Source: an uncultured Eubacterium sp. (lineage in GTDB: Bacteria; Bacillota; Clostridia; Lachnospirales; Lachnospiraceae). From it: a stretch of DNA of 50,646 bases. The stretch covers positions 13,466 to 64,111 of the forward strand of contig CAPAOV010000016.1 in the NCBI GenBank assembly GCA_948579355.1, in the 5' to 3' direction. The notes under the pieces are model-generated. The model searched no databases, was not told the origin of the DNA, and saw only the letters and a list, made by a program, of their open reading frames with translations. Below, in pieces: positions 1-7,770 of the stretch. Each line of letters begins with the position of its first letter. The first letter of the stretch is position 1. The translations under genes were made by a program, and so were the position numbers.

Positions 1-116
1 AAAATTGGTGTTTTATACGGCGACAGCCGTGACCGAGGACTCGTCAGAGTCCGAGGTTGCATGGCGGCGTTCGCATAAGACCGAGCCTGCTGGCGAGGTT
101 GCAAGGCGGACACTTC
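1..116. other. Structured non-coding edge sequence
   Basis: No convincing gene lies before the acetyltransferase stop codon. The stretch is full of small hairpins: CGGC-gaca-GCCG at 19-30, and GGACTC-gtca-GAGTCC at 37-52, whose stem is flanked by GA on both sides and then ACC/GGT. There is also a near-repeat of GAGGTTGCATGGCGG (53-67) as GAGGTTGCAAGGCGG further on, and CATAAG/CTTATG arms around the second part. It could be the end of a structured RNA or a repeat cut by the window edge. What it is cannot be decided from this fragment. Confidence 0.3.
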
Positions 117-659
117 TTATGTCGTAATCCAATATCTTTTCATCTTACACCCATCAACATCTATGCATTTCTCATAAACTCCGCCATTAGCAAGTATCGT
201 TTTTTCACTGGCCACATTTTTAACATCACAAGTAACAAGAAGTTTATCTATTCCCATTGATTTTGCATTTTGTATATTTAAGCGAAGCATTTCCTTTGCA
301 TAACCTTTGCCGCGCTCCGAAGGACGCACCGAATACCCGCAATGGCCTCCCCACGTTCCAAGAACAGGATGATTTATATGATGACGCAAATCTATCACAC
401 CTACAACTTTGTCGTCTCTCCTGCGTACCGCTAAATACATATGTGAAGGCACCGTTGTTCCTACCTCGCCACATGTTTCTTCACTTTTTCTAAGTTCACA
501 TATTTTTATCCACTCTTCAGCAGAATTACTTACATCAAGCGACATACAACCCGCAAATTGGTTTTCATTCTCTACATCACTTTCCAAAATTTCCTGACGA
601 AATCCCCATATATCATTCACATACTTTTTTTGAGGCTCTATCAATTCAATATGCTCCAT
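117..659 (-). CDS. GNAT family N-acetyltransferase
   Basis: 180-aa protein with the GNAT fold. The acetyl-CoA pyrophosphate loop is seen as VRPSERGKGYA (about residues 111-121), preceded by a beta strand ending in GHCGYS and followed by a strand LLVTCDV and the AS-x-K-x-I-x-x-xGG-x-Y signature typical of RimJ/RimL-type and small-molecule acetyltransferases. It would transfer acetyl from acetyl-CoA to an amine; the substrate is not apparent. The start ATG at 659 has GGAG eight bases upstream. Its upstream region is a near-copy of the one ahead of the neighbouring beta-propeller gene, and both proteins begin MEHI, so the two may share translation or regulatory signals. Confidence 0.85.
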   Translation of the reverse strand: MEHIELIEPQKKYVNDIWGFRQEILESDVENENQFAGCMSLDVSNSAEEWIKICELRKSEETCGEVGTTVPSHMYLAVRRRDDKVVGVIDLRHHINHPVLGTWGGHCGYSVRPSERGKGYAKEMLRLNIQNAKSMGIDKLLVTCDVKNVASEKTILANGGVYEKCIDVDGCKMKRYWITT

Positions 660-724
660 TCTGACATCTCCATAAATCTATTTTTTCATATGCAACTTCC
701 CGACAATCGGAAAATTATCATTTC
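649..724 (-). repeat. Intergenic repeat copy A
   Basis: On the minus strand this runs from the stop region of the propeller gene to the start of the acetyltransferase gene. It shares about 48 bases, at roughly 80 percent identity by eye, with 1647-1697 (core CGGGAAGTTGCATAT), then GATGTCAG and AATGGAGCATAT at the next gene start. The core can fold as a short hairpin (TTCCGA/TCGGGAA with one bulge). Confidence 0.6.
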
Positions 725-1577
725 CCGCACGCCTCTCTTAAATTAATCCTATCAATTCCTAAGATATTGCGGGAAGAGATATACATAAAATCATCTTCTA
801 TATGCGTGCGTCCTGACAACTTTAACGGAGTGTTAATTACTTTTATCCTTTCTAATGTTTCCTTATTCCAAATAGTAATTTCCGAGCAGGGATAAGAAAC
901 TGTCACCAGCATATCCTCACATATCCCTGCACACACAAACATTTTTTATGTGCATTTTTCATTGAACTCTCGACTTCAAAGTTCCTCATATTGACTTTGA
1001 AAAGTTTTCCATCGTGGCTTGCTGCATATAAGGTTTCGCCATTGATACACAAGCTGCCGATATTCTTCTTTCCTAAAACAAGTTCTTTTTCAATGGAAAG
1101 AGTAGCTTTATCCAATAGCAGCAATTTCCCATCTACTGTTCCACAAACTAAGTATGGGGCATATATTTTCATACTCCACATACTACTTTCAGAAATTATA
1201 AACTCCTTTATCTGATACGACTGTCTGTCAAGGGTAATAATCTTTCCATTTCGGATAGAGCAATAAATTGTATCGCTATCAATTGCCATCCCACATATAT
1301 CAGAACTCAAATCATTGCCTAATTGCCATTTACCAATTAGTTCATAATTATTTTGACTTAACACATAGAGTGTACAAAAATCATATATAAAAATTTGTTT
1401 ATCATCCGCAAATAGTTTTCTTGATAACCCATCTTTCTCAAAAACTGTCTTTTGATAAATCGTGTCCCCGGAGAATTTGTCAACTTTAATTAAATCTTTT
1501 CCACACATACAGTCAATACACCGCTCTGCAACATTGAAACCTGTTACGACACCACCCAACTCCGTTATATGCTCCAT
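718..1577 (-). pseudogene. Beta-propeller (WD40/PQQ-like) protein, frameshifted
   Basis: Two reading frames together make one beta-propeller protein of about 286 aa. Repeating blades are visible, such as GKIITLDRQSYQIKEF, GKLLLLDKATLSIEKEL, GKLFKVNMRNFEVE and SEITIWNKETLERIKV: a short GxL strand, an aspartate, then a lysine/glutamate-rich strand. The first frame runs into unrelated sequence after NAHKK, and the second frame starts at that point with MFVCAG. A single extra A in the A6 run (T6 on the plus strand, 942-947) would join them exactly. I place the start at MEHITELGG (1577), because the upstream ATGs lie inside the preceding gene or lack a ribosome binding site. Function unknown. It may be a pseudogene, a slippage-dependent gene or a sequencing error. 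Confidence 0.7.
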
Positions 1578-1697
1578 TCTTTCAACCCCTGACATCAAAA
1601 TTATATTTGAGCCTATAATATCATAATTGCGATTGAACTGCAAACAGGCTATTTCTTTTATATGCAACTTCCCGGCAAGCAGAAGATTATCGTTTTC
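1567..1697 (-). repeat. Intergenic repeat copy B
   Basis: Second copy of the intergenic module, between the methyltransferase-like gene and the propeller gene. The same order is seen: GATAAT, a small hairpin, CGGGAAGTTGCATAT, AAATAG, then GATGTCAG and AATGGAGCATAT. About 55 extra bases separate the two conserved halves here. The stop codon of the upstream gene falls inside the repeat in both copies. Confidence 0.6.
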
Positions 1698-2268
1698 TGC
1701 CAATATACCAGCAAACCTTTTTCTTATATTGCAGATATTCATTTCCAAAAGTATCAAGCAAAAAGCCCTCTTCCACATAGACAATTTGCAAATGGTACAT
1801 AATGACGGCAAAGACAGTGAAAACACACAAAATCCAGTTAAAAAACATCAGTAATATGCCAATATACAAAAAGTCAAAACCAAAAAAAGCGGGATTACGA
1901 CTCATTTGATAAATCCCGTTTGTTATAAGTTCAGTTTTATCGGTTTGAGATACTCCTGCCCGCCAGCTATCACGCATAGTCAGCACTGCGACAATAAATA
2001 CAATCGTTCCCGTGGCACTCACTACCGCACCTATAACCCGAATGGCAATAAAGCCATGACTCATCCCAAGAAAGATACTGACAAGTTGTGCCACAAAAAC
2101 AAGAACAGCCAAAATTTTCATCGTAACTTCCACAGATTTCACAAAGCCGGCCTTTCCTTTCCCGATTTGGTCTGTCTGTATTCCCTGCTTTTTCTGACGA
2201 AGCATTTTCACAAAATAGCAACCATAGAAAGCAATTAAGACTGCTATGGAAACCAATTTAAACTCCAT
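1687..2268 (-). CDS. Isoprenylcysteine carboxyl methyltransferase-like membrane protein
   Basis: 193-aa integral membrane protein with about five hydrophobic segments. The C-terminal half carries the pattern of the ICMT/NnrU-like methyltransferase family: TNGIYQMSRNPAFFGF, two membrane segments, then VEEGFLLDTFGNEYLQYKKKV near the end. In this family the conserved region binds S-adenosylmethionine and methylates a small or lipid-like substrate at the membrane; most bacterial members are uncharacterised. I prefer the ATG at 2268, preceded by GGGGG, over the ATG at 2280, which has no ribosome binding site. The frame is intact, unlike the propeller gene that follows it. Confidence 0.8.
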   Translation of the reverse strand: MEFKLVSIAVLIAFYGCYFVKMLRQKKQGIQTDQIGKGKAGFVKSVEVTMKILAVLVFVAQLVSIFLGMSHGFIAIRVIGAVVSATGTIVFIVAVLTMRDSWRAGVSQTDKTELITNGIYQMSRNPAFFGFDFLYIGILLMFFNWILCVFTVFAVIMYHLQIVYVEEGFLLDTFGNEYLQYKKKVCWYIGRKR

Positions 2269-2300
2269 TACTACCCCCATAAAACACCGATTTTCTTTAT

Positions 2301-2330
2301 CCTGCCTGCGAGGGTGATGTCGCAGGCAGG
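2301..2330. terminator. Perfect 11-bp hairpin between regulator and methyltransferase-like gene
   Basis: CCTGCCTGCGA (2301-2311) pairs perfectly with 2320-2330 around an 8-base loop. It lies just after the XRE regulator on the minus strand. There is no good T-run on that strand, so it may act as an intrinsic terminator of modest strength or as an mRNA-stabilising hairpin. The remaining bases 2331-2425 show no gene. Confidence 0.5.
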
Positions 2331-2425
2331 TAGTTTCTCACTTTTTGAAATTTTTGCATAGCAGGCTCATACGACTCAGTCCGACAGTGACACCCGCACA
2401 CAATCAAGCTGCACACTCAAACGTG

Positions 2426-3094
2426 CTACTTGCAAGCAATATAAATATCCATATCATCCCCATCGGTTTCAAAGCAGGGAATAACGTCCTTTTCCGTGTG
2501 CTCCAAACCATTCACACGCATATATTCCATAAGTGTTTTATAGGCGTTGGGAATAGTCACAAATGGGTTTTCAAAAGGGTTTTTAACGTGTATTGCCGCA
2601 TATTTGTGAGCTGCCTGCTCGTGTACTTCATTATCCGGGGGAACAACCCCGTCAGGCAGTATCCATGCCGCTTCATAACCGTGCATATTGAAAACATTTA
2701 TCTGCTCCTGTGATACATTTGGAAAATCCCAGCCGATGATACGGGGATTTTCCACGCCGCACTGGCGGGCAATGTAACGCATTCTGTCGATAGCATCACC
2801 CTCCGGAACACAGCTTATAACGGCATGTTTTATATAGCGGAAAGCGGAAACAGTCTCCACACGCATATTTTCATACTCTTCACCACAAGTGACCATTTCA
2901 TCGCGGAACAAGTTATCCAAAGAACAATTGAAAAGTTTACAAAGCTCGATTGCCTTGTCCATTTCCGGCTGTGCTGTGTCCAGCTCCCATTTTGACACGG
3001 TTTGACGGCTGATATTCATTTTTTCAGCCAAATCCTCCTGCGTCATATTTCCTCTCAAATGTCTCAAAAACTGTAAATTTTTACCGAAACTCAT
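2426..3094 (-). CDS. XRE-family regulator with C-terminal effector-binding (GyrI-like) domain
   Basis: 222-aa protein. Residues about 5-62 are a classic Cro/CI helix-turn-helix (LRGNMTQEDLAEKMNISRQTVSKWE), including the TQEDLA and SRQTVSKWE helices. The remaining 150 residues look like a GyrI/AraC-type effector-binding domain (AFRYIKHAVISCVPEGDAI, then YEAAWILPDGVVPPDNEV and a YKTLMEYMRVNGLEH segment). The protein is probably a ligand-sensing transcription factor; the ligand and targets are unknown. The start is supported by GGAG at the usual spacing and by a promoter immediately upstream. Confidence 0.85.
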   Translation of the reverse strand: MSFGKNLQFLRHLRGNMTQEDLAEKMNISRQTVSKWELDTAQPEMDKAIELCKLFNCSLDNLFRDEMVTCGEEYENMRVETVSAFRYIKHAVISCVPEGDAIDRMRYIARQCGVENPRIIGWDFPNVSQEQINVFNMHGYEAAWILPDGVVPPDNEVHEQAAHKYAAIHVKNPFENPFVTIPNAYKTLMEYMRVNGLEHTEKDVIPCFETDGDDMDIYIACK

Positions 3095-3137
3095 AAAACC
3101 ATTCTCCTTTCATTTTCTTGCGCCGCGCCGCATTATC

Positions 3138-3166
3138 AGTATAGTATTTTCCCCGACAAACTACAA
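3138..3166 (-). promoter_or_regulatory. Sigma-A-type promoter of the XRE regulator
   Basis: On the minus strand TTGTAG, 17 bases, TATACT, ending about 45 bases before the start codon. Confidence 0.6.
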
Positions 3167-3241
3167 CCAATTGACAGGTGCTATTCTTCTGACGTGCGCA
3201 ACTTTAAAGTGCGGAGAATATTTTTGATAAGAATAGTTTTC

Positions 3242-3667
3242 TCACTCAAAATCAATCTCATACCGTGTTCCGTGCGAAAGCAAAACGCCGTCCGTCAGCT
3301 TAATACACAGAATACATGTATTCTCATCTTCAAAATTATTGTGTCCGTTATCAATCCACTCTGCAAATGCTTCCCGTAGCTTTTCTGCTATCTCCGCATT
3401 TTCCTCTTTCTTAAACCACCCCAGATTAACGCCCACTCCATGCGCAGTAAACCATTCGGCAGCGACTGCCACATTGGGGTTTTCACCTATCTGTTTCATC
3501 TTATCAGATAGCGCATAGGTAATAACGTAAAACGCTCTATCCATATAAAAACCATCTACATATCTGACACAGGGAAGTTCTCCCTCCATTGTTGCCACGG
3601 CAATAATACTATCTTTACCGTATCTCTCCATCAAAATCTTTTCCAATTCCGGACTCAGTTTCTCCAT
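3242..3667 (-). CDS. Pyridoxamine 5'-phosphate oxidase-fold (flavin-binding) protein
   Basis: 141-aa single-domain split-barrel protein. Typical family features are IIAVATMEGELPCVRYVDGFY near the N-terminus, where the main chain would bind FMN, then AFYVITYALSDKMKQIGENPNVAVAAEWFTAHG, the usual K-x-x-x-I-x-x-N-P-x-V core. Related small proteins reduce flavin or bind it as an accessory oxidoreductase; the substrate is unknown. The longer open frame begins 33 codons earlier, but ATG 3667 has AGGGGAG at good spacing and matches the usual family length. Confidence 0.8.
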   Translation of the reverse strand: MEKLSPELEKILMERYGKDSIIAVATMEGELPCVRYVDGFYMDRAFYVITYALSDKMKQIGENPNVAVAAEWFTAHGVGVNLGWFKKEENAEIAEKLREAFAEWIDNGHNNFEDENTCILCIKLTDGVLLSHGTRYEIDFE

Positions 3668-3837
3668 ATGTACTCCCCTTTTTTCATATTTTGTATTCAC
3701 ATCTGCAAAACAGATGGAAGAAATCGTTTTTATACTAGTACAACGAATATTAAATAATTGATACATTCACTTGCTTAATTGTCCAGCTACTGCGTCAGAA
3801 ACAATTATCCTACGTGAATATATCAAAGACTTAATTT

Positions 3838-4749
3838 TCATTGTACTAGCTGTAAATTGGCAATCTCCCTTACTTTGTCAATTGTTAATCCAGTACCAGC
3901 AGCAATATCTTCCAAGGATAATTTCCCTATTTCAATTAAACGCCTTGCCGTTTCAATTTTCTCATCATAACGCTCACTTTCCACATAAGTTCGCATTGCT
4001 TCCTCTTCATCATATAATAGCATCATAATGTCCACGACCTCCTTTTCCCTGCTTTCCAAATACTCTTTCAGCACATTTCTGTCCTTACAAATACGAATGG
4101 TTTCTAATATTGCTTTTTTTGTTCTGCCATATAACTTCACCTGTGCATTACAAACCTTAGTAAAAATGACATATTGATTAATAATATCGCCTTCCCCTGT
4201 TTCTTCCGAAACAATGCCATCATAAATCATTTTTACCTTTACATCAACAGCACATTCCTTACCGCAAAAAAATTCCTTGGATAATGAGATTTCAGCAGGA
4301 CGCTCCTGCCGCTCGCCTGTATATATAACATACAATTCCGGTTCCGGAATCTGCACTTGCTTACTGGTATAAAGAGGCTGCTTAGTCTGTCCTAAATAAT
4401 CATGGTAAGTCTGTGCCAAATATAACAATACTCTGATAATAATATTCACACTCCATGTAGATTGTGCTTCCGTAAGGATTAGCAACCTATTTCCAACCAT
4501 AAATCCTAAATCATTGTAAAGTCCATTGAGCAAAATATTTTCTATGGTCACATAGGTCAACTGCTCCTCTGTAGCATTAGTATCCTCCGGATGAAGAGCT
4601 TTATACAGCTGAAACAAATACTTCTTTTCCTTGAAAAGATTGGTAAATACGCTATCTTTAATCTTGTGCTTTACTACTTCGTCTGTCATATTAGACGGAG
4701 TATCCAAAAAAATGTTCTGCTTCTCTACCGAATTTGCCAATCTTCTCAC
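3838..4749 (-). CDS. Rpn-family PD-(D/E)XK recombination-promoting nuclease-like protein
   Basis: About 300-aa protein of the Rpn/transposase_31-like family. The nuclease core is seen as VFTNLFKEKKYLFQLYKALHP, then NDLGFMVGNRLLILTEAQSTWSVNIIIRVLLYLAQTY in two adjoining pieces, with the Asp of NDLGF and the E-x-Q motif (TEAQ) placed as in PD-(D/E)XK enzymes. The C-terminus has the charged tail common in clostridial copies. E. coli RpnA is a DNA endonuclease, but clostridial relatives are uncharacterised and multicopy. The start is uncertain: GTG 4749 lacks a clear ribosome binding site, while TTG 4740 has AGGTGAG four bases before it. It stands alone with its own promoter. Confidence 0.75.
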   Translation of the reverse strand: MRRLANSVEKQNIFLDTPSNMTDEVVKHKIKDSVFTNLFKEKKYLFQLYKALHPEDTNATEEQLTYVTIENILLNGLYNDLGFMVGNRLLILTEAQSTWSVNIIIRVLLYLAQTYHDYLGQTKQPLYTSKQVQIPEPELYVIYTGERQERPAEISLSKEFFCGKECAVDVKVKMIYDGIVSEETGEGDIINQYVIFTKVCNAQVKLYGRTKKAILETIRICKDRNVLKEYLESREKEVVDIMMLLYDEEEAMRTYVESERYDEKIETARRLIEIGKLSLEDIAAGTGLTIDKVREIANLQLVQ

Positions 4750-4776
4750 CTGCCTATTAGTATTATTTGTGATTCT

Positions 4777-4805
4777 ATTCTATCATGTGAAAAGAATGTT
4801 TTCAA
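4777..4805 (-). promoter_or_regulatory. Promoter of the Rpn-like gene
   Basis: TTGAAA, 17 bases, TAGAAT on the minus strand, about 28 bases before the coding region. Confidence 0.55.
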
Positions 4806-4845
4806 TCATCCAACACAATTCATACTCAAAAGAACAATAAATCTG

Positions 4846-5112
4846 TTACATTCTCACATCAAATCCCCGTTCTCCCACGACTTCCGGCAGCTTCTTTACC
4901 TCCATATCAATAATATCCACATACCGTCCGGCCTGTATCATTTCAACAACCCTGTCAATCTCAGCTTCCGTTCCCTGCAGCTCCATTTCTACTGAGCCGT
5001 CATAATCATTCCTTACCCAGCCGGTAAGTTCGAGGCTTCTCGCCGCCTGCGAGGCCCGATACCGAAATCCCACGCCTTGAACTTCACCGTAAAAACGGTA
5101 ATGCTTTCTCAT
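4846..5112 (-). CDS. Acylphosphatase
   Basis: 88-aa acylphosphatase (EC 3.6.1.7). The N-terminal GEVQGVGFRYRASQAAR motif contains the phosphate-binding loop and catalytic Arg, and GWVRNDYDGSVEMELQG contains the catalytic Asn. It hydrolyses acyl phosphates such as acetyl phosphate. The open frame extends further upstream inside the methyltransferase gene, but ATG 5112 follows that gene's stop by four bases and has GGGAGAG in the methyltransferase end as ribosome binding site. The two are therefore translationally coupled. Confidence 0.9.
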   Translation of the reverse strand: MRKHYRFYGEVQGVGFRYRASQAARSLELTGWVRNDYDGSVEMELQGTEAEIDRVVEMIQAGRYVDIIDMEVKKLPEVVGERGFDVRM

Positions 5113-5116
5113 CGCT

Positions 5117-6004
5117 TCACTCTCCCAATCTCTGCCACCTGCCGCTTGCTCCGCACGGTAAAACGAGGCCTTTGCCGCCGCGAACCGGCAAACCGACCTC
5201 ATCTGCCGCAACGTTTCCTCCTAATTTACTCTGTACGGTAAGATTTAGCATATACGACAAAACTGCCGGCTGCAAACCTGTCGTATAAGAATTAATTAAG
5301 AAAAACAATGCGTCTTTTGACAATAATTTCCCGCATAGCTGCAAGAGCGGGTAAACACTGTCCTCAATTTTCCAGATTTCACCTTTGGGCCCTCTTCCAT
5401 AAGACGGAGGGTCCATAATAATACCGTCGTAGCGGTTGCCGCGGCGGATTTCCCTCTCCACAAACTTTACGCAGTCATCGACAAGATAACGGATTGGCGC
5501 CTCTGCCAGTCCAGAAGCCGCCGCATTCTCTTTCGCCCACGTAACCATTCCTTTTGAAGCATCTACATGCGTCACCGACGCGCCCGCCTTTGCGCAGGCA
5601 ACCGTAGCGCCTCCGGTATAGGCAAACAAGTTCAAGACGCGTATCTCACGAGATGGAGACTTCTCCTTTTCCCCACGAATTATGCCGCCCGCCCAGTCCC
5701 AGTTCACTGCTTGTTCTGGAAAAAGTCCCGTGTGTTTAAAGCTAAATGGTTTCAGACGGAAAGTTAAATCGCGATAAGAAATCTCCCACTGCTCCGGCAG
5801 GCCAAAAAATTCCCACTGTCCTCCGCCCTTACTGCTGCGGTGATAATGTCCGTTCTTTTTCTTCCATTCCGGCGCAATATGCGGCGTATTCCAAATCACC
5901 TGCGGGTCCGGACGCACTAAAATGTACTTTCCCCAGCGCTCCAGCTTTTCACCTTTGGAAGTGTCTAACACCTCATAATCTTTCCAACCATCCGCAATCC
6001 ACAT
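5117..6004 (-). CDS. Class I SAM-dependent methyltransferase (COG1092/RlmI-like catalytic domain)
   Basis: 295-aa Rossmann methyltransferase. SAM motif I is VLNLFAYTGGATVACAKAGA, followed by VTHVDASKGMVTWAKENAAASG and the catalytic DPPSYGRG loop. The DPPS loop and order of motifs resemble the RlmI/RlmK 23S rRNA cytosine methyltransferases, but the usual N-terminal PUA domain is absent, so target and role are inferred only broadly. The start at 6004 has GAGG six bases upstream; the earlier GTG at 6034 does not. A 7-bp hairpin (6035-6054) lies just upstream, between this gene and the 69-aa gene. Confidence 0.8.
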   Translation of the reverse strand: MWIADGWKDYEVLDTSKGEKLERWGKYILVRPDPQVIWNTPHIAPEWKKKNGHYHRSSKGGGQWEFFGLPEQWEISYRDLTFRLKPFSFKHTGLFPEQAVNWDWAGGIIRGEKEKSPSREIRVLNLFAYTGGATVACAKAGASVTHVDASKGMVTWAKENAAASGLAEAPIRYLVDDCVKFVEREIRRGNRYDGIIMDPPSYGRGPKGEIWKIEDSVYPLLQLCGKLLSKDALFFLINSYTTGLQPAVLSYMLNLTVQSKLGGNVAADEVGLPVRGGKGLVLPCGASGRWQRLGE

Positions 6005-6034
6005 ATCATTCCTCGTTTCTGAGCGATTTATCAC

Positions 6035-6054
6035 AAGAACCGCACCGGGTTCTT
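6035..6054. other. Intercistronic hairpin
   Basis: AAGAACC (6035-6041) pairs with GGTTCTT (6048-6054) around a 6-base loop. It lies between the 69-aa gene and the methyltransferase without a T-run, so it is more likely a processing or stabilising hairpin than a terminator. Confidence 0.4.
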
Positions 6055-6055
6055 C

Positions 6056-6265
6056 TCATCTGCGTTTTTTATTATCGGAAAAGGTCTGTTTAATATTTCT
6101 CCCAACCGTTTTCATTTCCCGTCCGACTACCTCTGCCGCATGCTCTACTTTTTTATCTATCTCTTTCTCTTTCACAAATTCTCCCGTTTTATCTGCCGCA
6201 TGATTCACGGCGTCAACTGCTTTTCCAACGCCATTAAGTACTTTTTCCCTATTAAGTAACGGCAT
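6056..6265 (-). CDS. Small charged helical protein of unknown function
   Basis: 69-aa protein with no membrane segment or signal peptide. It is almost entirely predicted amphipathic helix, with regularly spaced V/A positions (GVGKAVDAVNHAADKTGEFV, then VEHAAEVVGREMKTVGRNI) and a basic end. The composition recalls stress-associated late-embryogenesis-like or CsbD-like proteins, but I do not recognise a family. A strong AGGAGG site precedes ATG 6265, and it sits 24 bases after purB on the same strand, so it is probably co-transcribed. Confidence 0.6.
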   Translation of the reverse strand: MPLLNREKVLNGVGKAVDAVNHAADKTGEFVKEKEIDKKVEHAAEVVGREMKTVGRNIKQTFSDNKKRR

Positions 6266-6289
6266 CCCGACACCTCCTATAACACTGCA

Positions 6290-7744
6290 TTAGCAATTAA
6301 TCTCTGCCTGCATTCCGAGCAAATCTTTATTTTCTTTTAGTATCGGATTGATTACCTCTTCTACAAATTCTTTCACCTGACTTGGCGCACGACCAACATA
6401 CTTGGCAGGCTCCATCGTCTTTTGTAACTCCTCAAGCGTCATCGGAAATGCGTCATCGGCAGCAATCAGTTCCAGTAAATTATTATCCAATCCCTTTTCT
6501 TTTACGTTCCTGCCCGCCTCCATAGAGAGTTCACGTATCTTTTCATGCAATTCCTGTCGGTTGCCGCCAGCTTTCACGGCATCCATCATAATATTCTCGG
6601 TTGCCATAAAAGGAAGTTCCGACATAAGCCGCTTTGTAATAACTTTGTCATATACGACCAATCCATCTGCAACATTAAGAAATAAATCTAAAATACCATC
6701 CACAGCAAGAAATCCCTCTGCCACACTGAGACGCTTATTTGCCGAATCATCTAATGTTCTTTCAAACCACTGTGTCGCAGATGTAATCGCCGGATTCAAG
6801 GCATCAATCATGACATAACGGGAAAGCGATGCAATCCGCTCACTGCGCATTGGATTTCTCTTGTACGCCATAGCGGAAGAACCAATCTGGCTCTTTTCAA
6901 ACGGCTCCTCCACCTCTTTCAAATGCTGCAAAAGACGAATATCATTAGAAAACTTGTGGGCAGTTGCGGCAATGCCGGCAAGAACATTGCACACTCTCGT
7001 ATCAAGTTTTCGGGAATACGTCTGTCCAGACACCGGAAAACAAGCCTTAAATCCCATTTTTTCCGCGATTTTTTTATCTGCTTCCTTACATTTTGATTCA
7101 TCGCCGTCAAAAAGTTCCAAAAAGCTTGCCTGAGTTCCCGTCGTTCCTTTGGAGCCCAGCAATTTCATATTATCCAAAACATAATCCAAATCTTCCAAAT
7201 CCATTGTAAGTTCCTGAAGCCACAACGTAGCTCTTTTACCAACCGTCGTTGGCTGGGCAGGCTGAAAATGCGTAAAAGCCAACGTAGGTAAATCTTTATA
7301 GCGGATAGCAAAATTAGAAAGTACCTGAATGATATTTACAACCTTTTTCTTCACGAGTTTTAGCGCTTCCGTCATAATAATAACGTCCGTGTTGTCTCCC
7401 ACATAGCAGGATGTGGCGCCCAAATGAATAATCCCTGCTGCCTTTGGACATTGCTGCCCATACGCATACACATGGCTCATAACATCATGCCGCACTTCCC
7501 GCTCCCGTGCTTTCGCCACATCATAGTTAATATCTTCCCTGTGGGATTTCAATTCGGCAATCTGCTCGTCGGTTATGCGCGGATTTCCATCGGCATCTTT
7601 CAATCCGAGTTCCTGTTCGGTTTCTGCCAGTGCAATCCACAACTTCCTCCATGTCTGAAATTTCATATCCGGTGAAAAAATAAACTGCATCTCCTTACTG
7701 GCGTAACGCTCGGATAACGGACTTACATACTTATCTGTACTCAT
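6290..7744 (-). CDS. purB: Adenylosuccinate lyase
   Basis: 484-aa fumarase/aspartase-superfamily enzyme (EC 4.3.2.2). The signature loop reads GSSAMAYKRNPMRSE, and the THFQPAQPTTVGKR region supplies the catalytic His segment. It acts twice in purine synthesis, cleaving SAICAR to AICAR and adenylosuccinate to AMP, each time releasing fumarate. Length and motifs are those of the long (about 480-aa) PurB type. ATG 7744 has GGAAG at suitable spacing. It follows the GH3-like lipoprotein gene by 26 bases, an unusual partner for a purine gene; no other pur genes are in the window. Confidence 0.95.
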   Translation of the reverse strand: MSTDKYVSPLSERYASKEMQFIFSPDMKFQTWRKLWIALAETEQELGLKDADGNPRITDEQIAELKSHREDINYDVAKAREREVRHDVMSHVYAYGQQCPKAAGIIHLGATSCYVGDNTDVIIMTEALKLVKKKVVNIIQVLSNFAIRYKDLPTLAFTHFQPAQPTTVGKRATLWLQELTMDLEDLDYVLDNMKLLGSKGTTGTQASFLELFDGDESKCKEADKKIAEKMGFKACFPVSGQTYSRKLDTRVCNVLAGIAATAHKFSNDIRLLQHLKEVEEPFEKSQIGSSAMAYKRNPMRSERIASLSRYVMIDALNPAITSATQWFERTLDDSANKRLSVAEGFLAVDGILDLFLNVADGLVVYDKVITKRLMSELPFMATENIMMDAVKAGGNRQELHEKIRELSMEAGRNVKEKGLDNNLLELIAADDAFPMTLEELQKTMEPAKYVGRAPSQVKEFVEEVINPILKENKDLLGMQAEINC

Positions 7745-7770
7745 GTTCGGTCTTCCTTTCTCTTTGCTCT

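Noticed and set aside
57..260. 67-aa plus-strand open frame
   Set aside because: It lies over the acetyltransferase gene on the other strand, starts with TTG without a ribosome binding site, and has no recognisable fold.
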